Source of the DNA: Streptomyces xinghaiensis S187
Lineage (GTDB): Bacteria; Actinomycetota; Actinomycetes; Streptomycetales; Streptomycetaceae
Length of the DNA: 64,000 bases
Direction: 5' to 3'
Assembly: GCF_000220705.2 (NCBI RefSeq)
Contig: NZ_CP023202.1
Span: 248,001 to 312,000, forward strand
Under the pieces are notes generated by a model that was not told the origin of the DNA, did no database searches, and saw nothing but the letters and a program-made list of their open reading frames with translations. The position numbers were made by a program, and so were the translations under genes. Position 1 is the first letter of the stretch. Each line of letters opens with the position of its first letter. Below, in pieces: positions 63,001 to 64,000 of this stretch.

Positions 63001-63780
63001 GAGGAGCGGACGGGGACGGAGCTGGCGCATCTCTCGGCGGAGCGGGAGGGCGAGCGGATCACCTTCGCCGACACCCGCACCCAGCCGCGCGCGGTGATGA
63101 CCTCGTACGAGTGGTCGGGCAGCGAGACGGACGGGCGGCGCTACTCGCCGTTCACCATCAACGTCGAGCAGCGCAAGCCCTGGCACACCCTCACCGGCCG
63201 GCAGCACTTCTTCGTCGACCACGACTGGATGGCCGAACTGGGCGAGCAGCTCCCGGTGTTCCGCCCGCCGCTGGACGCCCGCCGCCACTACGGCGACGAG
63301 CACCTGGGCGAGGACGGCCGGGCGGAGGTCACGGTCCGCTATCTGACCCCGCACTCGAAGTGGTCGATCCACTCGGAGTACCAGGACAACGCGTACATGC
63401 TGGCGCTCTCCCGCGGCGGCCCGGTGATCTGGATGAGCTCCGCCGACGCCGAGCGCATAGGCGTCCGGGACAACGAGTGGGTGGAGGCGTACAACCGCAA
63501 CGGCGTCGTCGCCGCCCGGGCCGTGGTCAGCCACCGGATGCCCGAGGGAACGGTGTACATGTACCACGCCCAGGACCGCACGGTGAACGTGCCGAGGACC
63601 GAGGTCAGCGGCAAGCGCGGCGGCACCCACAACGCGCTGACCCGGCTGCTGCTCAAGCCGTCCCATCTGATCGGCGGCTACGCCCAGTTCACCTACGCCT
63701 TCAACTACTACGGCCCGACCGGCAACCAGCGCGACGAGGTCACCGTGATCCGCCGCCGTGCCCAGCAGGTCGACTACTGA
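60085..63780 (+). CDS. narG: Second nitrate reductase alpha subunit
   Basis: 1231 residues, full-length paralogue of the first NarG: FS0 ligands in HGVNCTGSCSW (about 68-78), GDQTDVPEAADWW, GAGTNHWFHSD, SEYQDNAYMLALSRGG. Slightly different surface loops (ADCPEYEPRGC versus PDSPEYEPRGC). ATG at 60085 immediately after a likely -10, i.e. leaderless. S. coelicolor likewise has three nar operons used in different life stages. Continues with narH after 73 bp. Confidence 0.97.
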   Translation: MANERTADPGGDAPGRNWPLSARRLLTRGEVSADGRAVYGENDPRWEDFYRGRWAHDKVVRSTHGVNCTGSCSWMVYVKEGLITWEHQATDYPSIGADCPEYEPRGCPRGASFSWYTYSPSRVRYPYVRGTLLTMWREARKRLGDPVAAWAEITGDPAKARAYKRARGKGGLVRADWDEVAELIAAAHVHTVKTYGPDRTAGFSPIPAMSMASFAAGTRFLSLIGGTLLSFYDWYADLPIASPQSFGDQTDVPEAADWWNAGYLVMWGSNIPVTRTPDAHFLTEVRYRGTKVVAVAPDYADNVKHADEWLAPHPGTDGALAMAMGHVVLKEFLVDREVPYFRDYLRRYTDAPFLITLREHGGSLVPDRFLTAADLGEGGEHPEFKTVLLDETTGEPVVPGGSLGFRWGEQGKGKWNLELGDTVPALTLQERAEDRVEVTLPRFDEGATEGGSSMVRGIPVRRVGGRLVTTVFDLMLAQYGVHREGLPGRWPTGYEDASEPYTPAWQETVTSVPAVQAARIAREFARNAERTEGRSMIAMGAGTNHWFHSDTIYRAFLALTTMTGCQGVNGGGWAHYVGQEKVRPVTGLQHLAFAFDWQRPTRHMAGTSYWYMNTDQWRYEAFGPEELSSPLGEGRFTGRAFADCLAQAVRMGWTPGHPAFDRNPLDLADEAKAAGRDVPAHVVDQLKSGELKFAAEDPDDPANFPRVLTVWRANLLGSSGKGNEYFLRHLLGADSAVRSAETPPEGRPKEVTWHEEAPEGKLDLMVSVDFRLTSTGLFSDVVLPAATWYEKDDLSSTDMHPFVHAFTPAISPPWQAKTDYDTFLAIADRFSELAKDHLGTRTDVLAVPLTHDTPDELAQPGGIVRDWKTGACEPVPGRTMPKLVTVERDYGAVADKMRAVGPLLDTLGTTTKGVTVHPNREIDELRRRNGAVRGGAADGRPSLATASDMCEAILALSGTTNGRLATEGFRALEERTGTELAHLSAEREGERITFADTRTQPRAVMTSYEWSGSETDGRRYSPFTINVEQRKPWHTLTGRQHFFVDHDWMAELGEQLPVFRPPLDARRHYGDEHLGEDGRAEVTVRYLTPHSKWSIHSEYQDNAYMLALSRGGPVIWMSSADAERIGVRDNEWVEAYNRNGVVAARAVVSHRMPEGTVYMYHAQDRTVNVPRTEVSGKRGGTHNALTRLLLKPSHLIGGYAQFTYAFNYYGPTGNQRDEVTVIRRRAQQVDY

Positions 63781-63853
63781 TGGCCGGCGCACGGACCCCC
63801 GCCCCACGGATCGCGGACGCCCGGACCCCCGGCGCCCAGAGCGGAGCAGCACG

Positions 63854-64000
63854 ATGAGAGTCATGGCACAGGTCGCCATGGTGATGAACCTCGACAAGTG
63901 CATTGGTTGCCACACCTGTTCGGTGACCTGCAAGCAGACCTGGTCCAACCGGCCCGGAGTCGAGTACGCCTGGTTCAACAACGTCGAGACGAAACCCGGC
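63854..64000 (+). CDS. narH: Second nitrate reductase beta subunit, 5' end
   Basis: First 49 codons, cut by the window edge: MRVMAQVAMVMNLDK, CIGCHTCSVTCKQTW cluster (ligands of the first Fe-S centre), then GVEYAWFNNVET. Nearly identical to the first narH at this end. GGAGCAG before the ATG. Confidence 0.95.
   Translation, partial: MRVMAQVAMVMNLDKCIGCHTCSVTCKQTWSNRPGVEYAWFNNVETKPG

Noticed and set aside
60016..63981. Very long minus-strand ORF opposite the second narG
   Set aside because: Antisense of a fully recognisable NarG; composition and lack of motifs show it is a shadow frame.

Overview
The window is high-GC actinobacterial DNA and almost certainly Streptomyces. Supporting signs are strong third-position GC, GTG starts and four-base GTGA stop/start overlaps, conserved Streptomyces families (DUF5999, a conservon GTPase, duplicated nar operons) and the chromosomal order gcvP - dinB - merR - bifunctional nuclease - merR - garA-like - DUF881 - small basic protein - DUF881 - manC-like - CDP-alcohol transferase - crr - ptsI. 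Most of this order also occurs around M. tuberculosis Rv1822-Rv1832, so 10-32 kb is ancient core genome.

Layout. 1-10 kb is a mosaic of ordinary genes: a MocR-type regulator (cut by the left edge) divergent from a PPOX flavoprotein, two EamA exporters, a small secreted four-cysteine protein, a Clp N-domain protein, a PhzF-family enzyme behind a perfect 16-bp palindrome, a CPBP membrane protease, a glutamate-cysteine ligase-like enzyme, and two Streptomyces-specific proteins. 10-24 kb reads mostly on the minus strand: gcvP under a tandem glycine riboswitch, dinB, two MerR regulators around a bifunctional nuclease, a GarA-like FHA protein, the DUF881/small-basic membrane cluster, a nucleotidyltransferase fused to a degenerate phosphomannomutase domain, and a CDP-alcohol phosphatidyltransferase. 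A complete 16S-23S-5S operon (24.2-29.4 kb, minus) follows, with a strong terminator, and then crr-ptsI of the sugar PTS. 32-41 kb holds an unknown Cys-containing protein, acetoacetyl-CoA synthetase, a GH31-like protein lacking the usual acid/base motif, a Nudix hydrolase, a secreted D-Ala-D-Ala dipeptidase-like protein and a CvnD-type GTPase.

41-64 kb is the most interesting part: an anaerobic nitrogen-oxide island. It contains a DevS/OsdK-type oxygen or redox sensor kinase, a complete narGHJI, a hemerythrin, a NarK transporter, a hemerythrin/DUF2249 protein, a divergent regulator with SufR-like cysteines, a polytopic NnrS-like membrane protein, a 916-residue fusion of a membrane domain, a cupredoxin and a copper nitrite reductase with all catalytic copper ligands present, a radical SAM/SPASM enzyme, and a second narG-narH that runs off the right edge. 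Together these predict nitrate uptake, reduction to nitrite at the membrane, reduction of nitrite to NO, and NO/O2 handling and sensing. DevR/OsdR-like GGGAC repeats lie upstream of narK and of the second narG. No NO reductase or N2O reductase is visible, so the route as seen stops at NO.

Coordinates of rRNA ends are approximate. Start codons were chosen from ribosome-binding sites and family N-termini.
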